The position numbers and the translations under genes are program-made. Below the pieces are notes generated by a model. It ran no database searches and had not been told where the DNA came from. It saw nothing but the letters and a program-made list of their open reading frames with translations. A stretch of DNA of 64,000 bases. Source: Symbiodinium natans (Eukaryota > Sar > Dinophyceae > Suessiales > Symbiodiniaceae). The stretch spans positions 62,001 to 126,000 of the forward strand of contig CAJNDS010000099.1 of the NCBI GenBank assembly GCA_905221605.1, read 5' to 3'. This document shows, piece after piece, positions 14,401 to 25,389 of this stretch. Position 1 is the stretch's first letter. Every line of letters begins with the position of its first letter.

Positions 14401-17400
14401 GGTTTAGGGTGGAGGGCTGGTTTAGGGGGCGGGGGGTGCAGGTTTAGGCGTTTCGGCTCAGACCCTGAACTTTCCGCAGTTTCGCAGCTCGACCTCTCAA
14501 AACAAACTGCAGCAGCGGGGCAGGAAGAGGAGCTGCCCAACAAGCTCCTCCTCGTACCGCATCCTTTAAGGGGGTCAAAGGAAGCACCGCTAGAAGGGAC
14601 CCTGGGTCTGCTTCCTCTATAAAAAAACCCCTATATACCGAAGTAGCCCCCAAATAACCCCTACATACCCCTATGGCCCCTCATAAGGGTCCCTCCTTTA
14701 GTCCCTTGGAATCCTGCGCGCGTAGATGCCCAGAAGCCTCGCCACACTCTCAGGCCCCTCGCGATCGCGAGCCAGCTTGATGAGATCCTTGTCAGAAGTG
14801 TTTAGGGTTTAGGGTTTAGGGTTTAGGGTTTAGGGTTTAGGGGGCCCTTTTGCCCACCTTTACCCCCAAAGGGCCATGGAGGGTTGAGGGCTTTAGAACC
14901 CCCGAAACCCTAAACCCTTAAACCCAGCAAGAGCTACCAAGTATGAATTTCAACCATCCCCGAAAATCTTCATACACAGGCCTCTCTGGCTTTGACTGCA
15001 AGGCTGCAGTTAGGCTTTTGCGGGTTGGTTCTCAGTAGCCTTGAGGGTTTAGGGTTTATACCCTAAACCTTTTAAACCCTAAACCCTAAACCCTAAACCC
15101 TAAACCCTAAACCCTAAACCCTAAACCCTAAACCCTAAACCCTAAACCCTAAACCCTAACAGGGTCCCCCTGGTCTGTTGTACAAAGCACCTCGAAGCTC
15201 CGTCGCGACGCATTGCCGAGATGGGCCACAAAGGGGCGAGCCTGCCGAATGTAGGGGTTTAGGGTTTAGGGTTTAGGGTTTAGGGTTTAGAGGTTTAGGG
15301 TTTAGGGTTTAGGGTTTAGGGTTTAGGGGTTTAGGGTTTAGGGGCTTAGGGGCTTAGGGGCTTAGGGGCTTAGGGGCTTTAAGGGCTTAGGGGTTTACGG
15401 GTTTAGGGGCTTCGGGGCTTAGGGGTTTACGGGTTTAAGGTTTAGGGGTTTAGGGGTTTAGGGCGTAGGGTAAGGCTGAAGCGGTTCACCCAACCCCTCT
15501 AGTAGTACAGGGGCCTTAATTAATAATTGGAATAGGGTGTAGGGTTTAGGGTATAGGGTTTAGGGTACGATCTTTGATCATGGACCCCCTTACCGCGACA
15601 TCAGCGCAGAAAACTATCCGGGCCGTAGAGTGTTGCTGGAGGGGCCTTTCCCCCCCTCCCCCCCGGAACCCTAAACCCTGAACCCTATAAACCCTAAATC
15701 CTAAACCCTAAACCGCCAATGGCTTAAGTGGCTTGTGCATCTGTTTTGAGTCTTCCAGACTCCGGGTTCATCCGTGGCCCCATCGGATCATCGCGCTACG
15801 TGTTACTGTGTGGGACGTCTGAATCTGGCTGGTTCTTTGTAGGGAATGAGGGAATGAGGTACAGTGACAGCACTGATTAAGAAATCATTGGATTAAGAAA
15901 CGAGCATGCTCGCGGCTGGATCCCGGATAAAAATGCGAAAATTGAGAGCAAGACTAAATTAAGAATCGAGGGTACCCTCATCCTGGGCCTTAATTTTCTT
16001 AAATTTGGTTGTTCCGCCCGTCAGTTTCTAGACATAAAACAATTTCAGAAATCCAGCTCCTCCCCCCCTTGAATGAAATGTCTCCCCCCCTTAAATAAGA
16101 AACTCAGCCCTCGATCTCTTAGATTTAAGAAATCCAGCCCCTCGATTTCTTCAATTTAAAAAACCCAGCCCCTCGATTTCCTAAATTTAAGAAATCCAGC
16201 CCCCCGATTTCTTAAATTTAAGAAATCCAGCCCCTCGATTTCTTAAATTGCCCGGGCCTCCCCCGAATACTAAATTACGAGCCCGGGCCTCCCCCCAATG
16301 CTAAATTACGAGCCCGGGCCTCCCTCAGTAAATTACGAGCCGGGGCCTCCCCCCAATTTTAAATTATGAGTCCGGGGCTGGATTTCTTAAATTTAAGACA
16401 TCGAGGGGCTGGAGTTCTTGAATTTATCAACCCCAGGGGCTGGATTTCTTAAATTTAAGAAATCAAGGGGCTGGATTTCTTAAATTTAAGAAATTGAGCG
16501 GCTGGATTTCTTATCTAGGGGGGGAGGTTTGGGCTCGTAATTTAGTATTGGGGGGAGGCCCGGGCTCGTAATTTAGTATTGGGGGGAGGCCCGGGCTCGT
16601 AATTTAGTATTGGGGGGAGGCCCGGGCTCGTGGTTTAGTACTGGGGGGAGGCCCGGGCTCGTAAGTTAGTATTGGGGGGAGGCCCGGGCTCGTATTTTAG
16701 TATTCGGGGGAGCCCCCAATTAAGAACTTGAGCGATCAACCTGATGGATAAGGCGTCGCCTTGCTAATTGAAACGTTGCCAGTTCGAATCCCACTGCCAC
16801 TAAGAAATTCGTTAAGAAATCGAGGGTACCTTCAAAAGTGGAGGCTATAATTCCGGAAATTGAGAGGGCTTCATACTTAAGAAATCGAGGGTACCCTCGC
16901 CAAAACTTAGAGGTTTCTTATCCAGCGCTGTCACTGTACTCCCCCTATAAGGCCTAGGCCACCCCCCTACAGTTGATGGCGGCGCCTAAGCCCCTCCACC
17001 TCGATGGCGCAAGCCAACCCAGGTCGTTCGCCCGCCTCCCACAGCTCGGAAGTCGGTAGCGCCCACGACTGGCCCGGTACCGGAGCACGTTCTCCTCGAT
17101 ACCATTGCTAACCCGCCTTAAAGTCATTACATTCTGGGACCCCCTGAAACCCTGCAACCCCTCTCGGACCCTGCCTGAAACCTCCCTGGACCCCAGACCT
17201 TCCTGCACCCCCTCAACTACCCTGCTGCGACCCTCCTTGGACCATCCTTAATTCTGCTTTATGTAAATCCCGGACACGAGACGCCCTGGAACGGAGTGGG
17301 CGGTTGGCTTGAGTTTAGAACCTAGGAATAGGTTTGGGTGGTTTTGCCGCCTAAGACGGTGTGGGGTGGGAGAAAGGTGTTAGGGTGGCCCTCCACGATC

Positions 17401-20400
17401 GGGCCATGGCCGCCCTTCGCACTGCTCGATGCCTTCAAGGCTCTACTGAAAACCGTCCCATTTACAGCTTGTACGCCATACTACCCTAAACCCTAAACCC
17501 TAATTAAACCCTAAACCCTAAACCCTAAACCCTAAACCCTAAACCTAAACCCCTACTCTGGGTCCTAGTCTCGCTTGTGTGGCCTCCAGTGGTGGTTGGA
17601 ACTGCGACTCGGAGATCTTGACGAGGCCGCGCATGCTGATTGCGTAGCCGACATTCTGTAGGAGCAGGTGCCGCATCCTTACCCTAAACCCTAAACCCTA
17701 AACCCTAAACCCTAAACCCTAAACCCTAAACCCTAAACCCTAAACCCTAAACCCTAAACCCTAAACCCTAAACCCTAAACCCTAAACCCTAAACCCTAAA
17801 CCCTATCAAAACTTGGAGGTTTGGAGCTTAGGCTTCAGGAGTCAGATTCAGGTTTGGGCTTGGAGCACGGAAATCAAAGGTCATCTCAGCTGGCTTGCTT
17901 TTGCTGACTATCACAAAAACCGAAAAAATGCGAATTGAACGTCTTCTGGTGTCCCATCTGTGAATTCAACTTCATCTCGATATGCAAATGCGATCATCGC
18001 GGCTCCCAGTGCATGGAGGGCAACCAAGCTGGTGACGAGGACATGGTCCGAGAGAAGTGGTAGAAAGGCTGTCGTATATGCCAGCACATTCACTACCAAA
18101 CTCTCGGCAATTGTTTGAGCACTGCCCAGGACAAACAAGGGGAACATGGCGAACACAAGGATCGCATAGCACATCAACTTCCTTGGAGCTTGCAGGACAC
18201 CCAAAGGCCTAAGCCCTAAGCCCTAAGCCCTAAACCCTAAACCCTAAACCCCAAACCCCAGATTGCAACTCAGTCAACTCATGGAAGAGAGGTTACCGTG
18301 GGATTGTACTCTTAGATTCGAGCCTCATGAGTCGTTTGGGGTTGAAGGATTCGTTCGGAAGGCTCCGGGTTCCGGGTTTAGGGTTTAGGGCTATTCGTCT
18401 CCAAGATTCAGTAACATGTCGCTGGCCTTGGCATCGTAGATGACGTGCGGAAAAGCCTGGCTGGGAAGGTCCTTGCACCAATAGGAGGCCCAGAGCAATG
18501 TCGGGCAAAGGATGACGAAAAGACAGGGTACCTGGGATTGAGGCGTTGAGGTTCTGACCACGGCGAACGCCAATGGTTTACTAGGCCTCAGGATAAAAAT
18601 GTCTTCGTGCTGACAAGCCGAAGCGCGATTGGGTTGAGGAACAGCTGATACGACTCGAAAACGGTGTAGTTCACAGCGTTCACCCCAAAGATGATAAAAA
18701 ACGCCACCACCCGAGCATGATGCCGCGCTGATCCCGAAGCGTTTGGCATGCGGATCCACGCGTAGATGCTCCCGGCGATTTGGAGCATGACCTCAGCTCT
18801 CCAGCACCTAAAGGTTGGAGGTGCTAGAGCTATACCTTGGGGTGTTCCCCCTCTTACTGACAGTCCTTAATGGGGATTGTAGTACCCGCTATTATAATCC
18901 CCATTCAGAACTGGCAGTGTAAGCGGGCAACATCCCAAACTACAAGCTTTGAAAGCCATGGTCCCAGGGCTAAGTGGAGCAAACCTTGCACATAGGTTGA
19001 GTCTCAATGGTGTCTGGAGAGATGTTTAGCCATTCAAAGCACCTGGGGGGAGAGTTGGGGGGTTTCCGAAAATAGGGGTACCCCTATTCTAACGAGGGGC
19101 CGGCGGGGGCCGAACATGAAATGTCGTGGGGTTGGCAATCCAGGAAGAAGCGAACCCATTGGGGGGGGGAGGGAGTTGGGGATTGAGAGGGGGCTCGGGC
19201 ACCTGAGAATTCTATCAGGGCCTCTTTAGAGTTGAGAGAGGGGTCGGATCTAAGACGCACGTTAGGGTTTAGGGTTTCGGGTTTAGGCTTTGGGGTTCAG
19301 CCCGATGCAACCTACCAGCAAAACATGTGCTCAAGCGACTGCAATATGCTGCGGGAGCTCGGCGAGAGCGCGAAACCACAAATAAACGTTTGGGGTTTAG
19401 GCTTAGGGTTTAGGGTTTAGGGTACACTCGAGCGGGGGCCTGGCTTCAAAAAGAAGAAGCCTGGAGGCAGAGAGAGCCGCGAGTCGGAGCGCGACGTGGC
19501 ACGTGCAAGAGCGGCTGTTGCCCCCCCCCCCCCCCCCCGAAGGCATGTGCGTACGCCTCGTGCGCGACTCCAGCAAGACATGCTGGCAGATTGGGAAACC
19601 TAAACCCTAAATCCTAAACCCCAAACCCCAACCCCTAAACTCTAAACCCTAAACCCTAACCCTTAACTCTTAACCCTAAACCCTAAACCCTAAACCCTAA
19701 CCCTAAACCCTACACCCTAAACCCTGAACCTCCTCATCCTCCTCGGCTTCCAAGTGGGGTCGGGTTTCGAAGGCGTTTAGCTTTTACCGCCCTTGGCACC
19801 CGCCTCTACCCTCTACCCTCTAATAGCCCTAAGCCCTAAGCCCTAACCCTAAACCCTAAATCCTAAACCCTAAACCCGAAAACCCTACACCCGAAAACCC
19901 TAAAGCGCACTTGGGCCATTTGCCAGGCAACGTAAAGTCGAGGCCGTCTCCACTCCGGTGTTTCGGGTTCAATATAGGGGCCCTAACAATTAGAATAGGG
20001 TTTTGGGGGATATCAAGGGGCCATAAGGGAATAATAATTCTTCCGACCCTATATTAGGGCTTAGGTGCTGTAAGTTACATGAAAAAAAGTATTTACTGAC
20101 TTCAAGCTTTAGGGGGGAGGATAGTAGCTGTTTAGGCTCCTGCAGTGTACGCTTTGAGGTGCTTGGGTGCGACGGAGTGAACCACTTCTGTGGGCTAACC
20201 GCGCTTCCTGAGCAAGAAGATGCCGCGGTGGTACAGCTACGATGCCCAGATCCCTGAAGCCTGGATCTTGCCTCAAAAGCCAATCAACATCAACTTGTAG
20301 GGTCAGGGTTTAGGGTCTAGGGTCTAGGGTCTAGGGTCTGGGGTCTAGGGTCTAGGGTCTAGGGTTTAGGGTTTAGGGTTTAGGGTTTAGGGTTTAGGGT

Positions 20401-23400
20401 CCCTGAAGCCCGCTAAGCTTCCCTAAGGTTCCCTAGGTACCTAACTGTCATGACTCCCCTCCCTTAAGGACCCTGTAATGAACAGAAAAAGCCCCCAACC
20501 CTAAACCCTAAACCCTAAACCCTAAACCCTAAACCCTAAACTCTAAACCCTGCTTCTGCGGCTCAGCGGCCCTTGTCGGCAAACCTCGTCTGCAAGGGCT
20601 CTGCCAAGCAAAGCCCCTTAAACCCTGGATTCAGAACCCACAGGCTGCTTCTTGGTAGGGTTTAGGGTTTAGGGTTTAGGGTTTAGGGTTTAGGGTTTAG
20701 GGTTTAGGGTTTAGGGTTTAGGGTTTAGGGTTTAGGGTTTAGGGTTTAGGGTTCAGGGCTATTTAAGGAATTCCTTGCAGGGGACCGGGCATAGGAAGCT
20801 CTAAACCCTCAACCCTCTACACAATCGATGCACGGAGATGTGGGGTTCTTCAAATCTAAACTGAAAAATGCCTAAGGGACCCATAGAAGACCCTTCGCCC
20901 ACCCAAGGACCCTCAGGTTTGGGTTTAGGGGTTTAGGCTTTAGGGTTTAGGGTCTAGGGCTTAGGGTTTTTTTTTGGGGTGTTAGGTTGGTCCTGGACAG
21001 CTATGGCTTGCATTCGCGGTGCACAGCTGTCTGAAAGTTCTTCCATGCTTGACACGCAAACTTCCTTCCAGCACCGGAAGCATCCCAAACGACCCTTCAC
21101 CTCTGCACGAGCTGTGATAAACCCTAAACCCCTAAACCCCTAAACCCCTAAACCCCTAGACCCCTAGACCCCTAGACCCCTAGACCCCTAGACCCCTAAA
21201 CCCCTAAACCCCTAAACCCCTAAACCCCTAAACCCCTAAACCCCTAAACCCCTGAACCCCTAAACCCGAAACTCTAAACCCGAAACTCTAAACCCTAAAG
21301 CCTAAAGCCTAAAGCTTCAAGCCTAAAGCTTAAGGCTTAAAGCCTAAAGCCTAAAGCCTAAAGCCTAAAGCCTAAAGCCTAAAGCCTAAAGCCTAAAGCC
21401 TAAAGCCTAAAGCCTAAAGCCTAAAGCCTAAAGCCTAAAGCCTAAACCAACCAACACAAAGTACCCAACAAGAGCAAGACATCAAGAACCAAAGCGGCCA
21501 TCCTCACCGTTGCAACCACCTTCCTTTCCTCACATTAGGTACCTATTTAGTCTCTTCTCTTATTTCCTTCGGGGGGGGGGGGGGCCAGGGGTTTCGGGTT
21601 TAGGGTTCAGCATACCCCTCATGTAGGGGGAAACACCTACTTGTGAATTCAAGAAGCTTCCCCCAAAGCCCTCAACCCCCCGAAAAAGGAGTCAGGGCAC
21701 TACTGGGCATCCTAGAATATAAGACTAAAACCATAAACCCCAAACCCCTAAACACCTAAATCCTAAACCCCTAAACCCTAAACCCTGAACGACCAAACCC
21801 CTAACCCCTAAACCCTAAGCAGAATATGGGGAGACACCTCTTGGTCAGGGCCAAGACACATGGATTTCAACTTTGCAGCTGCATCCTTCACGCCTCTGCG
21901 CGGAGAGGGCTGGCCCCCCCACTTTAAGGAAAGAAGCTTAGGGTTTAGGGTTTAGGGCTAGGGTTTAGGGTTGGGAGTTTAGGGTTTAGGGTTTAGCTAC
22001 AGCTACAGCATGGCAACGACAGCTTTGGGCTTCGGATTCAAGCTATAGGGTGCACTGCCTACTGCCCCTACTGAACCCTAAACCCCCTAAAACCCAAACC
22101 TTAAACCCTAAAACCCAAGCCCTAAACCCTAAACCCCAGACCCTAAACCCTAAACCCCAAGCCCCAGACCCTAAACCCCAAACCCTAAACCCTTCTCATC
22201 CACCCGAGCATCTGTCGAAGCTTTGAAGATCGCAGGCCACGGAGGTCACGTTGCTGCCTCGCAGATTTGTTTAGGGTTTAGGGTTTACTAGGCTGCCCAG
22301 TAACCTAGGCTTAAAGAGGGTGCCCTTTTTTGCTTAAAGGGTTTTATAAGGGAACCCAAACCCCCCAAAAAGGGAATAAGAGTACTACTGGGCATCCTAG
22401 TTTAAAGGGTTCAGTCACGTCTTGCAAGCTGTGTTGAAAACTCAAGCGATTCTTGTGTCTTCATGTCGACATCTGCCACGGATGCTGGCGTGCAGGGTGA
22501 AAGCAGCTGTCAGTAAGCAAGGTCCCTTAACCCTAAGCCAGCAACCCTGAAATCCTGCGACAGCAAGAGCCGCTGCTCTCTGCAGCTACCACTGTCATAA
22601 CTCACCATGTCGGCCTGTGAAACTTCTTGCAGCTAAGCTCCAATTCTAACTATTCTTACCCTCATGCCACTCTGCCGCGCTTCGTAACTGTTCCTTTCTA
22701 CAAATGCGTTATTCGTAGTATGATTGAGAGGGTTAACTACTACTGTACTATACTGCTATGTCACGCCTGACGGGCGCAAAAAAGAAAAACACGCGCTCGC
22801 GCTACAGTCTTGAGTACTTGCCGCACTTGCACGCAGTCTGGGCTTATCTGGTGTGCTCCAGCACCAAGCACTCTGAACCCGAAAACCCTGGGTCTTAAAC
22901 TTGGACCAGAACTCCACGGAACTCCTCCAACCAAAAAGCAAAGCCCCTTAGAGTTCAGGGTTAGGGTTTAGGGTTTAGGGTTTAGGGTTTAGGGTTTAGG
23001 GTTTAGGGTTTAGGGTTTAGGGTTTAGGGTTTAGGGTTTAGGGTTTAGGGTTTAGGGTTTAGGGTTTAGCAACCAATAAGCATAGCCTCTTAGAGTTCAG
23101 GGTTTAGGGAGTTTAGGGATTTTAGGGTTTTCAGGGTTTAGCTCACCTGGGGGGTTATTAAAGTAGCACAGGATCTCATGAGCCTGGCACAGCCTCCAAG
23201 ATGGATTTCTCGGCTGCCTGGGCCCGCTCGCCTGGAGAACTCTTGATTTTTTTTTTTTTTTGGGTGGGGGGGGCTGTTTTGGGGGGGGGGGGGGGGGGGA
23301 TGGGGTTTTGCTTCGGGTTGTTTACGGTTTAGGGTTTAGGGTTTAGGGTTTCGGGCTTGCTTGGGTTTGGGGCATTGATTCGGGCGTCGTGGTCGATGCT

Positions 23401-24562
23401 TTATGGCCGTGACACCCCAACAAAACTAAACAGGCCACACAACTCGATAGTATAAAATCTGGTATATATTGGAATTTTTATTGGTGGTTGTATATATATA
23501 TATAGACAGGGTATCCTTTTGGAGAAAACCAGTAACATAAACGCTAACTCTACATAATCACTTGCTCCCAGGGTTCAGGGTGTCAGGGGTTCAGGCGTCC
23601 GCAGGCTCTGGGAGATGTTTGGGGGGCTTTCGGGGTTTGGTTTCGGGCTTAGGGGTAAGGTTTAGGTTTAGGCCCCGAAGACTAGAAAGCAAAGTCCCAA
23701 GGCTTAAACCTGTAACCCTTGCTGGAGCGGGGGAAGGGGGGGGGGGGGTGGTCCAATGGAGGTATCCAGGAAAAGCACTACCCTTCTACGACCTCCCTAA
23801 AGTTGAAATACTCTATAACCAAACCCCATAACCCAAATTAAAACAACCTTCAACCCTTCAACTCGAAGAAAACCTAAACCCTAAACCGTATAACACAGAA
23901 TCTTGGTAGCCCCGTAACCATCTTATATTAAGCGCACCCGTTTTTTGGTTGGCTACTTTATAAGCGGAGTTTGAACCAAAAAAGGGTAAAGGGTATCACT
24001 GAGCTGGCAAGGAATGAAACCCTAAAGCCTCAAGAAACGCCGTCCAGCAAAGCCACTCTGGCGATTCAGCATGACCACATGGGCCCCTTTCTTGGCGGCC
24101 GTCCTGTTCCATTTCAAAGTAAGGGCGGTTTAGGGTTTAGGGTTTAGGGTTTAGGGTTTAGGGTTTAGGGCTGCGATTTGGAGCTGGCTGGCTTCAATGG
24201 AAGCCTTAGAGGGGGGCTTTCTTGTCCCGGCTACGACTCGGGAGGAAGTCGCAGTCAGGAGTTTCGTGTTTCAACTTCGAACATCCGGCGGGAAGGTCGG
24301 GGAGGAGGGGGGGGGCGGGCGGGCGGGGGCGCTGGGATTTTCTTCTACTTTTGTTGTATTTTAAATGGTCTTGCTTGCCAACTGGCCCTAGGGTTTCAGG
24401 GCTGAGGATCTGGAGATCCTAGGCCCTAAAACCCCTAGGCTTCCCTGAGCCTCTTCCTTTCCCTCCGTCCTGGCTGTGACGAAGCCAGTTCCAGTCGTAC
24501 AGCCTGTCACGCACACGACCTTGCCGTCGAGGGACGGGAGCTCTTTCTCAAAGTCCTGGAAC
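2484..24562 (-). CDS. Short-chain dehydrogenase/reductase (SDR), at least 17 exons, 5' and 3' ends unresolved
   Basis: NAD(P)-dependent oxidoreductase of the classical SDR family, closest in pattern to retinol-dehydrogenase/WW-oxidoreductase-like proteins. Exons (high to low): 24562-24470, 24103-24054, 23231-23184, 22257-22213, 21893-21852, 12948-12899, 12383-12352, 11612-11559, 10338-10289, 9116-9068, 8831-8806, 8715-8679, 8366-8301, 7160-7097, 6148-6083, 2863-2830, 2539-2484. They join in phase to about 285 residues. The cofactor motif TGxxxGxG (TGCTTGTG) is in exon 1, NNAG in exon 6, the catalytic serine segment NHSS in exon 9, YHQTK (YxxxK) at the start of exon 13, PGLAATNL in exon 14 and the C-terminal GEFYEPEG in exon 17. 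Inferred donors are GC (9), GA (6) and GT (1); acceptors are AG. Introns are rich in TTTAGGG repeats. The N-terminal methionine and stop were not identified. The family call is secure; the substrate is unknown. Confidence 0.85.
2664..2745. repeat. Variant array (TTAAGGG)n
   Basis: About eleven copies of GGGTTAA between normal TTTAGGG and TTTAGGGG units. Confidence 0.9.
3850..4290 (-). CDS. Exons of a basic, coiled-coil-like protein, nested in an SDR intron
   Basis: Three minus-strand segments read as highly charged protein: about 4290-4196 (RKKEKKAARKERREAD and on), about 4115-4055 (NKEAWLSQKDEVTKMRKE) and about 4000-3853 (LKLQEMRRVNKENAANSRAR and on). They fit end to end as exons of one Lys/Arg/Glu-rich helical protein. 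I do not recognise the family. They lie inside the SDR intron between 6083 and 2863 and on the same strand, so this is either a nested gene or a fragment. No start or stop was identified and the boundaries are approximate. Confidence 0.45.
4290..4980. repeat. GC-rich, strand-skewed low-complexity block
   Basis: G-rich on the plus strand to about 4740 (AGGGGGGGC, GGCAGCAAGGGCGGGG units), then C-rich to about 4960. Long ORFs here in several frames are compositional; I see no gene. Confidence 0.7.
5942..6042. mobile_element. MITE family B copy
   Basis: TATAGAGGCCTGAAAAATTA to GTAATTATTCCGACCCCTTT. Confidence 0.6.
8583..8653. repeat. (CCCTAAA)n array
   Basis: About ten perfect heptamers, in an SDR intron. 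Confidence 0.95.
8716..8800 (-). mobile_element. Introner-like element with telomere-repeat body
   Basis: On the plus strand the element begins CTTGGTAGCCC and ends GGGCTACCAAG, a perfect 11-bp terminal inverted repeat. It is flanked by the 5-bp direct repeat GTTGC (8711-8715 and 8801-8805). The body is TTTAGGG and TTGAGGG repeats. With one copy of the duplication it forms exactly the SDR intron between the 26-bp exon 8831-8806 and exon 8715-8679, with a GC donor and AG acceptor. Confidence 0.8.
9640..9760. repeat. TTTAGGG array passing into TTTCGGG array
   Basis: Perfect TTTAGGG units are followed by about six TTTCGGG units. Confidence 0.9.
11057..11141. repeat. (TTTAGGG)n array
   Basis: About twelve perfect heptamers. 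Confidence 0.95.
13545..13870. repeat. Tandem repeat, about 95-98 bp period, four copies
   Basis: GGCCTTCAAAAACCTTGAAT recurs near 13549, 13646, 13738 and 13836 with TAGCGATTTTTGA between copies. Short ORFs here are by-products of the repeat. Confidence 0.75.
13889..14210. repeat. Tandem repeat, about 108 bp period, three copies
   Basis: GCCGCCAGCTGTTTTCGAAG recurs near 13890, 13999 and 14107, with TTTCAGCAAAAAGAAAAA in each unit. Confidence 0.8.
14230..15850. other. Unassigned exon-like islands among TTTAGGG blocks
   Basis: Minus-strand segments at about 14800-14705 (SDKDLIKLARDREGPESVAR onward) and 15240-15165 (RQARPFVAHLGNASRRSFEV) read as ordinary protein and are flanked by repeats. I cannot join them to any gene. 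They lie inside the large SDR intron. Confidence 0.35.
15064..15160. repeat. (CCCTAAA)n array
   Basis: About thirteen heptamers, within the largest SDR intron. Confidence 0.95.
15862..16936. mobile_element. Non-autonomous Tc1/mariner-type element with internal palindromic arrays (1,075 bp)
   Basis: Ends CAGTGACAGCACTG and CAGCGCTGTCACTG form terminal inverted repeats bounded by TA on both sides (15860-15861 and 16937-16938), the Tc1/mariner target. No transposase ORF. Inside, about 16080-16250 repeats a palindromic unit TTCTTAAATTTAAGAA next to CCAGCCCCTCGA. About 16250-16370 repeats CCCGGGCCTCCCCC with TAAATTACGAG. Then 16375-16510 and 16515-16720 carry the same two motifs inverted. The element also contains a tRNA-like stretch near 16733-16801. 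Confidence 0.7.
16733..16801 (+). other. Degenerate tRNA-like segment
   Basis: CCTGATGGATAAGGCG resembles the D-arm/A-box of arginine tRNAs and AGTTCGAATCC resembles a T-loop/B-box at about the right spacing. The T-stem and acceptor stem do not pair, so this is a tRNA-derived relic or chance, not a working tRNA gene. Confidence 0.3.
17688..17806. repeat. (CCCTAAA)n array
   Basis: About seventeen perfect heptamers, one of the longest arrays in the window. Confidence 0.95.
17911..18791 (-). CDS. Membrane protein exons (at least 4 hydrophobic segments), nested in an SDR intron
   Basis: Exon 1, 18791-18615, is 177 bp and in phase, between an AG and a GT donor; it encodes hydrophobic segments around VVAFFIIFGVNAVNYTVF. 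Exon 2, about 18531-18400, contains VPCLFVILCPTLLWASYW. Exon 3, about 18171-17911, contains CYAILVFAMFPLFVLGSA and VTSLVALHALGAAMIAFAY and ends in an acidic tail with TGA at 17911-17913, unless a GT donor just before the tail is used. The exon 1/2 junction joins in phase; the exon 2/3 junction is ambiguous. I do not recognise the family. The exons lie within the large SDR intron 21851-12949, on the same strand. A further exon-like island at about 17580-17670 (NVGYAISMRGLVKISESQ) may belong to it. Confidence 0.5.
18837..18938. mobile_element. MITE family A copy
   Basis: About 100-bp near-palindromic element with arms TTGGGRTGTTCCCCC and ACTGACAGTCCTTAATGGGG, divergent in the right arm. Just upstream of the membrane-protein exons. 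No transposase. Confidence 0.7.
19973..20053. mobile_element. MITE family B copy, shortened
   Basis: TATAGGGGCCCTAACAATTA to AATTCTTCCGACCCTATA, with CCATAAGGGAATAAT inside. Confidence 0.6.
20655..20752. repeat. (TTTAGGG)n array
   Basis: About fourteen perfect heptamers. Confidence 0.95.
21123..21450. repeat. Variant arrays (CCCCTAAA)n, (CCCCTAGA)n and (CTAAAGC)n
   Basis: An 8-mer array CCCCTAAA with an internal CCCCTAGA stretch runs to about 21275. Then about twenty copies of CTAAAGC (TTTAGGC type) run from 21294 to 21447. Confidence 0.9.
22967..23069. repeat. (TTTAGGG)n array
   Basis: About fifteen heptamers, in an SDR intron. Confidence 0.95.
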
Positions 24563-25389
24563 CTGTGGTGCAGGGTTTAGGGTTCAGGGTTTAGGGCTTG
24601 GAGGGTGCGTTGCTGAAAGGGTCAGGAGGAACAATGGAACCCTAAACCCTAAACCCTAAACCCTAAACCCTAAACCCTAAACCCTAAACCCTAAGGGCAT
24701 TCTTACAGCCACTGCTAGGAGACAAAAACCTTGGAAGCGAGCCGTCGTGAGGAATCGGAGGGCTCTGCTTCTTGCACTCGTTGCCGTTGATCGGGCGCGA
24801 AATTTTGGGGCCCCGGTAGTTATTCACTAAGGGTTTAGGGTTTAGGGTTTAGGGTTTTGATAACTACCTAATTCTGGGGTCTCCTGCATCACAGTGGGAA
24901 GACTCCTTGCTTCTCTTCCGGCACTTCTGTGCCGGAGCTTTTCAAGACTTGCGAGGGGCCTAAACGCCAGGCTTCATGATCCGAGGTTAGGGCCTAGGGC
25001 GCTTAAGGTTTTCGCCGTGTTCATCCCCTCTGACCTCCAACGCAGAGCCCTAGGAATGTCTGCCCCCCCCCCCCCCCCCCAACACCACAGAAAACTTCAC
25101 CAAGTGCTGGGTTTAGGGCTTAGGCGGCCTAGGTTTAGGGTCTTAGGGCTAGACACTAAACCCCTAAACCCTAAACCCTAAACCCTAAACCCTAAACCCT
25201 AAACCCTAAACCCTAAACCCTAAACCCTAACCCTAAACCCTTAGGGTCTTGGCTGAGCATCCTCAGCCCGATGTACACTCTATCAAGGTTTTGGCGCTTA
25301 GGGTTTAGGCTTCAGGGCTTCGTTGTCTTCGGCTTCCCGCACAAAGGGCCATGATCCAGGAGAACTGCCCATGAAGTGACGCTGCTCCC

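Larger units (their letters stand above)
18940..21850. other. SDR intron sequence with TTTAGGG blocks; one possible exon
   Basis: Mostly repeat blocks, a poly-C run at 19520 and variant arrays. A minus-strand stretch near 19790-19735 (NAFETRPHLEAEEDEE) may be an exon. Nothing else is recognised. Confidence 0.4.

Noticed and set aside
16733-16801. A functional arginine tRNA gene
   Set aside because: The T-stem and acceptor stem do not pair; only A-box- and B-box-like stretches remain.
21294-21450. Regular direct repeats as a CRISPR array
   Set aside because: The unit is a 7-bp tandem repeat without spacers, and the genome is eukaryotic.
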